Shown piece by piece: positions 1 to 9,274 of a stretch of 64,000 bases of DNA (its first letter is position 1; each line of letters opens with the position of its first letter). The position numbers were made by a program, and so were the translations under genes. This DNA is from Gammaproteobacteria bacterium (GTDB lineage: Bacteria; Pseudomonadota; Gammaproteobacteria; Pseudomonadales; Pseudohongiellaceae). The stretch spans positions 124,001-188,000 of the forward strand of contig VMDC01000020.1 in NCBI GenBank assembly GCA_008081045.1. Reading direction: 5' to 3'. The notes under the pieces were generated by a model that saw only the letters and a list, made by a program, of their open reading frames with translations, had not been told where the DNA came from and made no database searches.

Positions 1-236
1 ATTCGGCTGAGCAGGTTGTATTCTCCACCGGAGCGGGGCAGGGCGGCACCGAGTTCGCCGTAGGTCATAGCCCCACACAGGGCAGCTACGCCACCAATCG
101 CCCAGAGGGCAAGCAAAGCAAAGCCGGAGCGGATATCAAGCAGTTGAAAACCGAGACTGGTGAAGACGCCGGTCCCTACCATATTGGCGATGACAACCGC
201 GGTGAGGGTAGGGAATCTGAACTTATCTGAAGCCAT
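1..236 (-). CDS. APC-family amino acid permease, N-terminal part (runs off window)
   Basis: This is the N-terminal 78 or so residues of a leftward membrane transporter whose remainder lies beyond the window edge. The reverse strand reads MASDKFRFPTLTAV followed by a first membrane helix containing GTGVFTSLGFQ, then GGVAALCGAMTYGELGAALP. The glycine-rich unwound TM1 motif and the Y-x-E-L motif after TM2 are hallmarks of the amino acid-polyamine-organocation superfamily. The ATG lies one base after the stop of the metallo-hydrolase gene, so translation is probably coupled and the gene is the last visible member of the leftward cluster. The substrate cannot be told from this fragment. Confidence 0.8.
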   Translation of the reverse strand, partial: MASDKFRFPTLTAVVIANMVGTGVFTSLGFQLLDIRSGFALLALWAIGGVAALCGAMTYGELGAALPRSGGEYNLLSR

Positions 237-237
237 A

Positions 238-1059
238 TCAGTTGATACGGCGGGTCTCGCCGGGCACCATGAATAGATCTGCTCCGCGCAGCGGCCGTGG
301 TCTCTGCATCGGATCTCCGGGGATCGTTCTGGGCACATGGATTCCGACATTTCGTTTGGCGCCGACCCGGTTTTCCAGAATATTCCTTCCTTCGCGGCTG
401 CCAAAAAACCAGTACGGAGGAAAAGCCATATTCGGAGAGACCTGACCCCAGTAATCGGAATCGCGAGCGAAATGGACGTCATTAGAGTCGGCGTCCCCCA
501 TGTGCACAACCACGCTTCGTTCGTTAAGGGTGACGCGCCAGACGATATTCTGAACGTTCAGTCGGTCGGTTGGCCACCCGGAATGGGGTATCCGAACGGC
601 CTCGACTTTCAACTTGTCCATCGAAAGGATGACAGGGGCATCCTGATACTCGAGGGCAACACCGTTTACCCGATCAAAAACCAGTTCTTGCTCAGGGTCC
701 GCTATGGACCGCATGGCGAGAACTGCCTGCTGAGGTGCGTAGAGCATGATGTCGGGCTGCGCGATCAGCAGTCTGAGCATGTCGTCAGCAGAGAAATGGT
801 CTCCGTGGAAGTGACTTACGAAAATCGCGTCGACGCCATCAAAAGGTTCGTCACCGGCAAACAGCGCCTCCCGCATCGCTTCGGGTACCAGCAGATACTG
901 ACCATAGCTCTCCGGGTACAGCGGGTCGAACAGCACCTTGGTGTCGCCGTCTGTAACCATCACTGCTTCGTTCGCCATGTAGAACGCCTGCTGCGCGTTC
1001 GCTTGGGTCGTAAGTGTCAGGATTGACGCAATGGCGACAGCGATTGATTTCAGTTTCAC
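238..1059 (-). CDS. secreted metallo-beta-lactamase-fold hydrolase (UlaG-like)
   Basis: A 273-residue protein with an N-terminal signal peptide ending near ANAQ, so it is exported to the periplasm. The metal-binding motif SHFHGDH lies at residues 82-88 (His83, His85, Asp87, His88), preceded by FDP and VDAIFVSH. This is the arrangement of UlaG-like or L-ascorbate-6-phosphate-lactonase-type members of the metallo-beta-lactamase superfamily. A later HMGDAD supplies the bridging aspartate. The substrate is unknown; it is unlikely to be a true beta-lactamase. It starts 6 bp after the stop of the unknown secreted protein (1066-2073) and ends 1 bp before the next permease, which suggests a single transcript with the two APC permeases. 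Confidence 0.8.
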   Translation of the reverse strand: MKLKSIAVAIASILTLTTQANAQQAFYMANEAVMVTDGDTKVLFDPLYPESYGQYLLVPEAMREALFAGDEPFDGVDAIFVSHFHGDHFSADDMLRLLIAQPDIMLYAPQQAVLAMRSIADPEQELVFDRVNGVALEYQDAPVILSMDKLKVEAVRIPHSGWPTDRLNVQNIVWRVTLNERSVVVHMGDADSNDVHFARDSDYWGQVSPNMAFPPYWFFGSREGRNILENRVGAKRNVGIHVPRTIPGDPMQRPRPLRGADLFMVPGETRRIN

Positions 1060-1065
1060 TGCTGT

Positions 1066-2073
1066 TTAATCGTCCTGATTTTGCGCTGCCAATCTCTCTT
1101 CGGCCCGGTGCCCGGACAGAATGTTGTACATGCCGTAGTTACCCTCATGACAGGCGTATTCATAGATTTTGTCGGGCGAATGGTCAAAAATAATCTCCCG
1201 GGTGTAGGGGGAGGTGAATTGTCCCGGATCGCTCGACGTGAGCTGATACTGCAGTGCGTTGTTGCTGATTCTGGTGAGACGCTCCACGTTGACTTTCCTG
1301 TCCGTCTCCGGGCTGGTGCTGCTGGCATCAGAATAATTCGTTGTTTCAATGACCAGGGTGTCGCCTTCCCACCAGCCGCGTGAATCGCCGTGCCAGAGTT
1401 TTACGCTGGCCGGTGCATGGGGTTGTTCGACGATCGGGATGATGCGCGCATCGTGGGCCATTTCCTGATAGATCACCACAGTGTCCCGCGACTGTACAAT
1501 CTGCCAGTAGCTGTTGTAGCCCGAGCCGAGCCGGGGCGCTCCGAATGACAGGCAGCGCTCTCCCAGCGGTCGGTCCGTCCACGAGTCGGCCGGATGGGCC
1601 GCGCGCCATTCTCGCAGTTCCCGGGCGGCAGCAACTGCCGCTTCAGTCCGCGGAGGATATTTGCCGTTGGGAGGGTCTGTGATCTGCGAGGTACGGCGGT
1701 GCACGGTCCGCTCCGCCATCCACTGGGAGTCGTAGTTTCCGGTCGTTGGATCGTAGGAGTTGATTTCGCCGCTAAATACGGCTTCGAGAACGCCGCCACC
1801 AAACAGCGCATCTTCTCCGGCCGCCATAATTTCGCCGATTCGCTGTTGAATGAAAGCCATGTCTTCGTCAGTCAGCATTTCCTTGTTGCCGAAGACATCG
1901 GGTCTCTCAACCGGGGTGATGGTGTTATTTTCCCACACACCCTGCAGATCGGGATGTCCGTCGGGTGTTCGCGGGGCCTGATAGTTGTCGTCTGCCTGAC
2001 CGTTTACTTGGCCGGAAATTGCTATAAATAGCAATAAAATCAATGAGCTGCTTTTTATTATTGTGCGGGTCAT
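1066..2073 (-). CDS. secreted protein of unknown function (TPDGHPDLQGVW family)
   Basis: A 335-residue protein with a clear signal peptide (hydrophobic core ILLLFIAISG, cleavage near VNGQ). The mature N-terminus carries TPDGHPDLQGVWENNTITP, a signature I recognise from a large, uncharacterised family of exported proteins common in Acidobacteria and marine Gammaproteobacteria. Members usually contain a central cysteine and a conserved WWEGDTLVIETTN segment, both seen here (GERCLSFG; WWEGDTLVIETTNY). Members often occur in degradative clusters beside amidohydrolases or PQQ enzymes. No catalytic function is established and I do not assign one. It sits between an APC permease and the metallo-hydrolase in one leftward cluster. 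Confidence 0.75.
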   Translation of the reverse strand: MTRTIIKSSSLILLLFIAISGQVNGQADDNYQAPRTPDGHPDLQGVWENNTITPVERPDVFGNKEMLTDEDMAFIQQRIGEIMAAGEDALFGGGVLEAVFSGEINSYDPTTGNYDSQWMAERTVHRRTSQITDPPNGKYPPRTEAAVAAARELREWRAAHPADSWTDRPLGERCLSFGAPRLGSGYNSYWQIVQSRDTVVIYQEMAHDARIIPIVEQPHAPASVKLWHGDSRGWWEGDTLVIETTNYSDASSTSPETDRKVNVERLTRISNNALQYQLTSSDPGQFTSPYTREIIFDHSPDKIYEYACHEGNYGMYNILSGHRAEERLAAQNQDD

Positions 2074-2182
2074 CGGGGCTGTCCTCTACGTTCAACCGTG
2101 GAGCTCTATCTTCAACTACTGACTGTCATTTCGCAAGCGCCCGGATCTGCACCAGAGCCGCATTCCGAAGGATAATTGCCGC

Positions 2183-3553
2183 TCAGTCTGCCCGGCTGGA
2201 GAGCCGCGACAGGCCGAACAGCAGGGCACCCAGAATGATCCAGAATACAATGATCGCCCACTCCTGTGGCCAGATCAGCGCAGATGGGCTGCCGGGGAAA
2301 TAGAGTGCGCCGATGGCCACTGAGAGAACCAGCGCGAGATAACCGGTGAAACTGCCCCCGGGTGCCTGATAGGGCCGCTCCAGCTCGGGTTCGTTTTTGC
2401 GCAGCGCCAGAAAGGATAGGGCAACGAAGGCATAGGCCACAACGATGCCGAGCCCGCCTGCATTCACCAGCCAAACCAGTGCCGGCCGACCGAACAATGG
2501 TGAGATCACAGACAGCGCCCCGATCAGCAGAATCGCATTTTTGGGGGTGTGGTAGCGGGGATGGACTTCGGCCAGCGCTGCGGGGAGCATGCCCGCCTTT
2601 GCCATGGCATAGAGGGCCCGGCTGGCACCGACAATCAGAGCGTTCCAGCTGGTCACGATGCCAGCCAGCCCCGTCACCAGCAGAACAGTTTCGCCTAATT
2701 CGCCGTAAATCACGCCATTGGCTTCAGCTGTCACCAGATCAGCAGCGGCGAGCGTATTGCCGTCCATGACCAGCCCCACACCAATGATGATCAGGGCATA
2801 CCAGGCAATGGCCATGATCACGGACAGAATCAGAGCGGTGCCGATATCGCGATACGGAAGATCAATTTCTTCCGCGGCCTGTGGAATGATGTCAAAGCCC
2901 ACAAACATGAACGGCACCATGACCAGCACAATCGTGATACCGGTCGCTCCTTCGGCAAACAGCGGGTCGAGATTGGAGATCGAGCCGGTAACGCCCGCCC
3001 CGCCGACGAAGAAAAAGCCGACGATGAGGATCAGCAGCACGACCGTGGTTTGGACGATGGCAACAAATTTGACGCCGATGACATTCAGCATGGTCATGAT
3101 GATGGCGCCGGCGATACCGGTAGCTACCCAGGTGGCATAAACATCCCAACCCGCAACAGTCCACAGATAGCCTATGTCCAGCCCGGGCACCAGCGAGTCC
3201 ATGACCGTCGGCAGAGCAACCGCTTCAAAAGCGATAACAGACATATAGCCCAGGATGATTGCCCAGGTGCAAATAAACGAAGCCCGATAGCCGAGGGCTC
3301 TTTCGCTGTAGACATGCTCGCCCCCTGCGAAGGGGAGCGCGGACGACAGTTCTGCATACGTCAGGCCGACCACTGCAATGGCGCCACCGCCAAGCAGAAA
3401 CGCGGTGATGGCCCCAAGAACACCTGCGGAAGTGATCCAGGTGCCGGTGAGGACCACCCAACTCCAGCCAATCATTGCGCCAAAGGCCAGGGCGACCACG
3501 TCCCGCCTGCCGAGAACGCGAAGAAAACTCGATTGTTGAGAACTGTCAGGCAT
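2183..3553 (-). CDS. APC-superfamily amino acid permease
   Basis: A 456-residue polytopic inner-membrane protein with about twelve hydrophobic segments. TM1 contains AFGAMIGWSWVVLTG, and the following segment has VGLTYAELSSALPFAGGEHVYSERALG, the Y-AEL and GG-x-Y motifs of amino acid permeases. Later PFMFVGFDIIPQAAEEI and ASRALYAMAKAGMLP match the loop motifs of the family. Uptake or exchange of an amino acid or amine is likely; the substrate is not predictable. It is the first gene of a leftward cluster (spacings about 109, 6 and 1 bp to the following genes), so its upstream region at 3554-3760 should hold the cluster promoter. I could not identify a convincing promoter there. Confidence 0.88.
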   Translation of the reverse strand: MPDSSQQSSFLRVLGRRDVVALAFGAMIGWSWVVLTGTWITSAGVLGAITAFLLGGGAIAVVGLTYAELSSALPFAGGEHVYSERALGYRASFICTWAIILGYMSVIAFEAVALPTVMDSLVPGLDIGYLWTVAGWDVYATWVATGIAGAIIMTMLNVIGVKFVAIVQTTVVLLILIVGFFFVGGAGVTGSISNLDPLFAEGATGITIVLVMVPFMFVGFDIIPQAAEEIDLPYRDIGTALILSVIMAIAWYALIIIGVGLVMDGNTLAAADLVTAEANGVIYGELGETVLLVTGLAGIVTSWNALIVGASRALYAMAKAGMLPAALAEVHPRYHTPKNAILLIGALSVISPLFGRPALVWLVNAGGLGIVVAYAFVALSFLALRKNEPELERPYQAPGGSFTGYLALVLSVAIGALYFPGSPSALIWPQEWAIIVFWIILGALLFGLSRLSSRAD

Positions 3554-3760
3554 AAAACTGTTTCCGGATTCTTGTCGTTTTTGTTTGTGGACCGGTCGGT
3601 AGTAGTCTATTCTTGGCCGCGCTCAGCGGGCGGCAGTACAAGAAGCACGAGGCGGCAGATTCGGGCGAAAACGCGCGATTTGCCCTTCATTGTCTGGCGG
3701 GCCGCATTGTTTGACTCAACCGCCTGTCAGTAAACCAATAACGTGAGGTTTTTACCAGCA

Positions 3761-4036
3761 ATGAGACTGATCACCTTTTTCCTGATGGCAATGGCGCTCA
3801 TTGCCTGCGAAGTGGACACCACCCCTCGGTTTGAACGGATGAGTTTCGAGGAACTGGCGGATTACAACCGGGGCAAGCCGCTCAGTCAGATGATTGTATG
3901 CGATGATGAAAACCGCTCTTTCAGCCGGGTCCGCCGGCGTCGCTGTATGACGGTGGAGGCGCGGTACGGATCCCGGGAACAGATCGGGCAACTCGGTGTG
4001 CTGAACTCCATTCCCGGCTATTCGGGCGTCGAATAA
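3761..4036 (+). CDS. small putative lipoprotein of unknown function
   Basis: A 91-residue protein beginning MRLITFFLMAMALIAC. The lipobox LIAC at residues 13-16 predicts lipidation at Cys16. The mature part is short and charged, with two further cysteines (MIVCDDEN; RRRCMTVEARYG). No family is recognised. An upstream in-frame GTG at 3743 would add six residues, but the ATG at 3761 gives a normal lipoprotein signal sequence. The ribosome-binding site is weak (GAGG about 12 bp upstream). The gene is divergent from the APC permease and convergent with the amidohydrolase gene. Confidence 0.55.
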   Translation: MRLITFFLMAMALIACEVDTTPRFERMSFEELADYNRGKPLSQMIVCDDENRSFSRVRRRRCMTVEARYGSREQIGQLGVLNSIPGYSGVE

Positions 4037-4066
4037 GCCGTACTTTCTTCATTCCTTCCCTGTCCT

Positions 4067-4088
4067 GCGCCGCACCGGGGTGCGGTGC
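4067..4088. other. GC-rich hairpin between convergent genes
   Basis: GCGCCGCAC and GTGCGGTGC can pair around a CGGG loop (nine pairs, one of them G-T). It lies between the converging lipoprotein and amidohydrolase genes. No U-tract follows on either strand, so a role as an intrinsic terminator is only possible, not shown. Confidence 0.35.
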
Positions 4089-4165
4089 TGACGGGTGTGA
4101 ACCCTTCCGGACCGGCAGTGCTGACCGGCTGAAAAGATTCGTCTTCAGGCTCAGGACACTGCGCG

Positions 4166-5836
4166 CTACGGCGAGTCTCGGTCGTAGACCAGCGAACCCC
4201 CTATCCAGGTTTTTTCGACGTCCACCTCCATAATGCGTTCCGGATCAATAGACAGCAAATCTTCCGACAGCAATACCATGTCGGCAAACTTGCCGACCTC
4301 CAGCGTGCCTTTTTTGTCTTCTTCAAAGTTGAGGTAGGCCCCCAGCGCCGTGTAGGCGCGGATGGCTTCTTCCATGGAGATGGCTTCGTCCGCTCCGTAC
4401 ACGGTGCCAGTCATCCCTTTGCGGGTTACGGCGGCGTAAATACCCACCAGCGGTCCGATCGGCAGGATATCGCTGGAAATGGCGACGGTTATTCCATGAT
4501 CCATCGGGCCGCGCAGTGGATTGTTGTGCTGCAGTCTCCAGCCATCGAGGTTTTCGGCGTAGCGCCCTTCGAGGGTATAGGTGAAATTCGGCTGTTGGGT
4601 AATGTGGATGGCATGCTCTGCCATCAGTTCCATCGTCAGTTCCGGCGGTCTCATGGAGAAGTGGTTCAGGTAATGGCGGTGATCCTCCCGCGGGTTACGT
4701 TCCAGAGCATCGGCCAGCGTATTGACTACCAGTACGATGGCCGCATCACCAATGGCGTGGATGCCCATCTGGTAGCCGGCATCATGAATTTCATTGAGGT
4801 GGGCAACCAGTTCGCCTTCCGGCATGTTGAGATAACCCCGATATTCGCCCTGATTGACGTAGGGCTCGAGGGTATAGGCAGCCGGTCCGGTGAAACCGCC
4901 GTCAGCGAAGACCTTGATTGGACCCGGCTTCAGAAAGTCGTTGCCCTCCCCGACCCGTGCGTTGAGGGCATTGATGGCATCAGGGTCATACCACTGGAAC
5001 TGGAGTGCCGATCGCGGCAGCGCCAGCGCGTTATTCTGGTAGAGGTCCTCGAACATCTCGTAGTCATCGACGGTTTTTGAGGCATCCGTGATTGAGGTAA
5101 TGCCTTTGGCCAGCAGCGCATTGAGGTTCACTTCCAGACTGGCGATGATTTCCTCATAAGTGGAATCTGGTACCAGTCTTCCAACAATGCTCTGGCGCTC
5201 CCTGATGACGCCATTCAGCTGTCCGTCTTCTCCTACTTCAATCACGCCGCCTTCCGGCTGCGGGGTGTCCAGAGTAATTTCCGCAAGCTGCAGTGCCAAC
5301 GAGTTGGTTACTGCGCTGTGCCCCCCTGCACGGGTCAGAATGACCGGATTGTTCGGAGCCACTGCATCCAGATCGACGCGCAGCGGTCGTCTCCCTTCAT
5401 CGAGTTCGTCTTCGGACCAGCCATAGCCGGTGATCCACTCACCTTCGCCAATCTCTTCGATTTTGGCCGTGATTAGCTGTTGAATTTCTGCAATGGAGGT
5501 GACTTCGCTCAGTTCGATATAGCGCTGTGGCCGCCCGCGGATGTGTGTGTGAGAGTCGTTGAAACCGGGTATGACAAGTTTGCCGCCGAGATCAACCGTC
5601 TCTTCGGCATCAAACTGTTCAGTCAGGCTGCTATCACCGGTTGCCACGATCAGCCCGTCAGTGACGACCAGGGTGTCGACCAGAGAGAAGGCTTCGTCAG
5701 CTACGAAAATTTTGCCGTTGGTCAGAATGAGATCAGCGGGACTCGCGGCGCCCATTGGCTCTGATTCCTGTCCGCCGCAGGCGGTCAGGAAAATCAGAAT
5801 GAAAGGTACAAAAATAGCGGTTCTCACTTTATTCAT
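4166..5836 (-). CDS. lipoprotein amidohydrolase, YtcJ-like (amidohydrolase 3 family)
   Basis: A 556-residue exported metal-dependent hydrolase. The start is set at the ATG giving MNKVRTAIFVPFILIFLTAC, a typical lipoprotein signal with lipobox LTAC; the longer reading adds 29 residues of no signal-peptide character. Metal-ligand motifs are visible: FNDSHTHIRG (HxH), ADGGFTGPAA, MGIHAIGDAA and a later SSDIL. The protein ends with the strand-rich GKFADMVLLSEDLL module typical of amidohydrolases. YtcJ relatives act on N-acyl or formyl amides, but the substrate here is unknown. The omega-aminotransferase gene ends 28 bp upstream on the same strand, suggesting joint use of an amine or amide substrate. 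A paralogue lies at 10489-12222. Confidence 0.82.
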   Translation of the reverse strand: MNKVRTAIFVPFILIFLTACGGQESEPMGAASPADLILTNGKIFVADEAFSLVDTLVVTDGLIVATGDSSLTEQFDAEETVDLGGKLVIPGFNDSHTHIRGRPQRYIELSEVTSIAEIQQLITAKIEEIGEGEWITGYGWSEDELDEGRRPLRVDLDAVAPNNPVILTRAGGHSAVTNSLALQLAEITLDTPQPEGGVIEVGEDGQLNGVIRERQSIVGRLVPDSTYEEIIASLEVNLNALLAKGITSITDASKTVDDYEMFEDLYQNNALALPRSALQFQWYDPDAINALNARVGEGNDFLKPGPIKVFADGGFTGPAAYTLEPYVNQGEYRGYLNMPEGELVAHLNEIHDAGYQMGIHAIGDAAIVLVVNTLADALERNPREDHRHYLNHFSMRPPELTMELMAEHAIHITQQPNFTYTLEGRYAENLDGWRLQHNNPLRGPMDHGITVAISSDILPIGPLVGIYAAVTRKGMTGTVYGADEAISMEEAIRAYTALGAYLNFEEDKKGTLEVGKFADMVLLSEDLLSIDPERIMEVDVEKTWIGGSLVYDRDSP

Positions 5837-5864
5837 TAGCGTGGCAACCTCTCCGGTCAGTGTT

Positions 5865-7211
5865 TCAGACCAACAAATTTTCCTTGTGCACGTAATCCAG
5901 AGTCTGACCCAGAGCCAGGTCAAACATGCTGATCATCTCGTCAACCTGCTCCCGGCTGATAATCAACGGGGGACAGAAGGCGATACAGTTGCCGCTGACT
6001 GCCCTGATGAGTAAGCCGTTGTCCTGACAGTACTGTTTGGCTGTGGCGCCAACCTTGCCATCGGAGAAGCTGATTCGCTGGTCCTTGTTGGCTACCAGCT
6101 CAACCGCAGCAATCAGCCCTTTGCCGCGGACCTCACCAACCAGCGGGTGGCTTTCGTACTCTCGCAGACGGCTTTGCATATAGGCGCCGACCTGAGCGGC
6201 ATGTTCAAACAGCTGCTCCCTCTGATAAATTTCAAGAGCTTTAAGCGCCGCCGCTGCCGCAACCGGATGACCTGTATAGGTATAACCGTGGCCGAAAATG
6301 CCCAGTTGATTGCTGGGTTCGCGCATCGCTTCATACATGAAGCCGGGCACGACAGCCGCGCTGACCGGTATATAGGCTGCGGACAGCTGTTTTGCCAGAC
6401 TCATCAGATCAGGTTTGATGCCCATGGTGTTTGAGCCAAAGTCATTCCCGGTCCGGCCGAATCCGCAAATGACTTCATCAGCCCAGAACAGGATGTCGTG
6501 CTTCTTCAGCACCTCCTGCACTGCGGGATAGTAACTGTCCGGAGCGACAACGACACCGGCGGCACCGCCGATAGGCTCGGCAATGAAGGCGGCGATGGTG
6601 TCGGCTCCCTCTCGCTCGATCAGCTGTTCAAGCTCATTAACGAGGCGTGCGACAAACGCTGCTTCCGATTCGCCATCCTGCTGTCCGTGATAATAGTGTG
6701 GGGTGGAAACGCGCAGGATCCCCAGAGCATCGGTTGGCACATCAAAGTGCGTGTGCATGACCGGCAAGCCGGTCAGCGCCGCCGCGGCCATAGTGACACC
6801 GTGATAGGAGCGCTCCAGCGCAATGATTTTTTTCTTCTGAGGTCTGCCCGTTACATTGAAGTAATACCGGAGCATCTTGATCTGCGAGTCATTGGCTTCG
6901 CTGCCAGAATTGGCGAAAAACATTTTGGCGTCGCTCACCGGCACCATCTCGCTGAGCCGGTCGGCCAGGTTCATCGCGACCTGATGGGTACGTCCCCCGA
7001 ACATATGGCTGTAAGGCAGCGTGCGAAGCTGTTGGGTAATGGCTTCGATCATCTCTTCGTTGCCGTAGCCGAGGGCTGCACACCACAGGGCCGAGAGACC
7101 CTCAAGGTACTGCTTGCCCTGTTTGTCGTAAACATAGATGCCATCGCCGCGGACGATGTTCAGTTGCTCAACCTGGGTGAGGTTGGTCGTGGGATAGATA
7201 AGTGAAGTCAT
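5865..7211 (-). CDS. class III omega-aminotransferase (PLP-dependent)
   Basis: A 448-residue fold-type I aminotransferase. Visible motifs are NSGSEANDSQIKM (phosphate-binding loop), SYHGVTMAA, the PLP-aspartate motif ADEVICGFGRTG, and the Schiff-base lysine in SLAKQLSAAYIPVSA. The C-terminal GKGLIAAVELV and GLLIRAVSGNCIAFCPPL are also typical of omega-amino acid:pyruvate or diamine transaminases. It would move an amino group from an omega-amine or beta-amino acid to pyruvate or 2-oxoglutarate in the cytoplasm. The start is the ATG giving MTSLIYPTTN; the 45 residues of possible upstream extension do not look like family sequence. It is the promoter-proximal gene of a probable two-gene operon with the amidohydrolase. 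Confidence 0.87.
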   Translation of the reverse strand: MTSLIYPTTNLTQVEQLNIVRGDGIYVYDKQGKQYLEGLSALWCAALGYGNEEMIEAITQQLRTLPYSHMFGGRTHQVAMNLADRLSEMVPVSDAKMFFANSGSEANDSQIKMLRYYFNVTGRPQKKKIIALERSYHGVTMAAAALTGLPVMHTHFDVPTDALGILRVSTPHYYHGQQDGESEAAFVARLVNELEQLIEREGADTIAAFIAEPIGGAAGVVVAPDSYYPAVQEVLKKHDILFWADEVICGFGRTGNDFGSNTMGIKPDLMSLAKQLSAAYIPVSAAVVPGFMYEAMREPSNQLGIFGHGYTYTGHPVAAAAALKALEIYQREQLFEHAAQVGAYMQSRLREYESHPLVGEVRGKGLIAAVELVANKDQRISFSDGKVGATAKQYCQDNGLLIRAVSGNCIAFCPPLIISREQVDEMISMFDLALGQTLDYVHKENLLV

Positions 7212-7404
7212 AGCCGCAGAATAAAACAGCACACTTTCTAATACCAGAGGGCTGAGTGCCCGGACTGATCCACTTTCGGCGCGCCGGACCGGGGCATCCG
7301 TGACGGGCCCGAAGGCGCTGATTCCGGATCGGCTTTTGCGCTTCAATTCGGGTCGGTTTTGACGCTAGACTAAAGTCCGCAGTCAGACCGGAGAATCCGA
7401 AGCA

Positions 7405-8451
7405 ATGAAATCAGGGCGAAGACACACAACAATCGAGACTTTACTGGGCGTGCTGGTTTGCGGGCTGCTTGCTCACACGGGGCTGGTGCAGGCACAGCCC
7501 AATCCCTATCAGGTTGTTTATCACTGGGGAGAGTTGCCCGGCGGTCGTCCCATGGGAGTGGTTACCGGCGTGCAGCCGGATCCGGATGGCGAACACATCT
7601 GGATAGTCGAGCGATGTGGGGCCAATCAGTGTGCCGGATCGGCGCTGAATCCAATCCATAAACTGGATAGTGAGGGGCGCACGGTCAAGTCGATTGGTGC
7701 AGGTCTTTTCGCCTGGCCTCACGGATTTGATATGGACGCTGACGGAAATCTCTGGGTTACCGAGGGCGCGCCTGAGGGCGATGCCCGGGGAGAACCCGGA
7801 TCGGAACTCGGGATGGGCCATCAGATCATTAAGCTGAATCAGGATGGCGAGGTGCTGATGCGTCTCGGCCAGGCGGGAGTTCCGGGTGATGATGCAGAGC
7901 ATTTCAACGGGCCTGCTGCCGTACTGATTGGGCCAACCGGAGAAATCTGGGTCGCTGATGGCCACCGAGGCGGAAATAACCGGATCATGAAGTTTTCAAC
8001 AGGAGGTGAGCTGCTATTACAGCTCGGGGGTGGCATTGAGGACACCAGCAGGGAAAGCGGTCTGTTCAATGACCCGCACGATCTGAAGATGGATTCACAG
8101 GGACGCCTGTTCGTTGCGGACCGTGGTAATAACCGCATTCAGATCTTTTCTCAGGAAGGACAGCTGCTCGATATCTGGACGCAATTCGGAAGACCGAGCG
8201 GTCTGTGGATTGACGCCGACGACACGCTCTACGTCGCCGATGGCATGTCCGGTGAGCAATGGAACCGCGGTTGGGAAAGGGGCATCCGTATTGGGGATGC
8301 CCGAACAGGATATGTCACCGAGTTCATACCGGATTATGAAATTCCCAACGGCAGCGGAATCGAGTTTCTTGCATCAGACCGCAGCGGAAACATCTTCGCC
8401 GGTCAGGTCGGGCGGCAGCGCTTTGAGAAGTACATACGGATCAGACCATGA
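7405..8451 (+). CDS. exported NHL-repeat beta-propeller protein
   Basis: A 348-residue secreted protein with a signal peptide (core TLLGVLVCGLLAHTG, cleavage near VQAQP). The mature part holds repeated NHL-type blades, for example DPHDLKMD..GRLFVADR and GNNRIQIF, and earlier GEIWVADG and GNNRIMKF. The closest described families are peptidyl-alpha-hydroxyglycine amidating lyase-like and SMP-30-like six-bladed propellers. Whether it is a lyase or only a binding protein cannot be told. The ribosome-binding site GGAGAA lies upstream of the ATG. The gene is divergent from the aminotransferase. Confidence 0.75.
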   Translation: MKSGRRHTTIETLLGVLVCGLLAHTGLVQAQPNPYQVVYHWGELPGGRPMGVVTGVQPDPDGEHIWIVERCGANQCAGSALNPIHKLDSEGRTVKSIGAGLFAWPHGFDMDADGNLWVTEGAPEGDARGEPGSELGMGHQIIKLNQDGEVLMRLGQAGVPGDDAEHFNGPAAVLIGPTGEIWVADGHRGGNNRIMKFSTGGELLLQLGGGIEDTSRESGLFNDPHDLKMDSQGRLFVADRGNNRIQIFSQEGQLLDIWTQFGRPSGLWIDADDTLYVADGMSGEQWNRGWERGIRIGDARTGYVTEFIPDYEIPNGSGIEFLASDRSGNIFAGQVGRQRFEKYIRIRP

Positions 8452-8465
8452 TGTCGGGCCCGACA
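8452..8465. other. perfect 14-bp palindrome between convergent genes
   Basis: TGTCGGGCCCGACA lies immediately after the stop codon of the NHL protein and before the end of the convergent flavin-binding gene. It may form the top of a terminator-like structure, but it has no loop and no U-tract follows, so its role is uncertain. Confidence 0.35.
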
Positions 8466-8485
8466 ATTGCCGCATAAATTCTCTG

Positions 8486-9148
8486 TTACTCGAACAGGCT
8501 TATCTGAGTCATGAACGATTCGATATGCTGCGGCATGGGAATATTGGCTTCCAGCTGCGGGCAGGGCTCCACTGATTCGGCCAGTGTGTTCAGATTGATC
8601 ACGCCGGCCCAGATTCCGTTATCGTAATCGCTGTCCTTGTCTTTTGGTGGCCCACTTCGCACTTTGGCGACCGCCTCGTCAATGGGTATTTTGATCAGCA
8701 GGGTCGCGTTAAGCTCCTGCGGCGTCGCTGCGCGAATCGTGGGCGCGCGGCCCGGGACAATCTGGTTGATGAAGGCATCGAGGATTTCCGCTTTGTTTTC
8801 TTCTACCCGTTCGGCCTTGCCGAACACCGTCACCGACCGGTAGTTGACCGAGTGGTTAAAACCGGTGCGGGCCAGCACGAGGCCATCCAGCAGGGTCATA
8901 CTGATACAGGCGGTTTGTCCATCCAGCAGCGCGTTCAGCATCTGATTCTGCAGATGTCCATGCAGATAGAGGGCATCGCCAATTCGCACGTAGGCATTGG
9001 GTAAGACTCTGGCTTCCCCGTTAATGGTGTAGCCGACCTGACATAAAAACGATTTATCAAGCAGGGAATAAATTTCGTCACGCCGGTAAATGCCGCGACC
9101 ACTGTAGCGGGAAACTCTGGTGCGTTCCGACGGTTGCTGATCTGTCAT
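8486..9148 (-). CDS. pyridoxamine 5'-phosphate oxidase-like flavin-binding protein
   Basis: A 220-residue cytoplasmic protein of the split-barrel FMN-binding superfamily (Pyridox_ox_2 type). Recognisable parts are the N-terminal YSGRGIYRRDEIYSLLDKSFLCQVGY, the strand LPNAYVRIGDALYLHG, and the conserved RTGFNHSVNYRSVTVFGKAE. Such proteins bind FMN or F420 and are often annotated as nitroimidazole-resistance-like flavin-nucleotide-binding proteins; true PNP oxidase activity is unlikely. It stands alone and is convergent with the NHL propeller gene. Confidence 0.82.
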   Translation of the reverse strand: MTDQQPSERTRVSRYSGRGIYRRDEIYSLLDKSFLCQVGYTINGEARVLPNAYVRIGDALYLHGHLQNQMLNALLDGQTACISMTLLDGLVLARTGFNHSVNYRSVTVFGKAERVEENKAEILDAFINQIVPGRAPTIRAATPQELNATLLIKIPIDEAVAKVRSGPPKDKDSDYDNGIWAGVINLNTLAESVEPCPQLEANIPMPQHIESFMTQISLFE

Positions 9149-9274
9149 TGGTGTTTCTCATTGTCGCTTGGCTGGCCGGACGGATTGTCCGGGTCTGTTT
9201 AATACCCAGTATACATGGTCCGCCGGATTTGCTACCAAGTTGTCTGACATACCCCGACAGTCAGGAGGAAGCAG

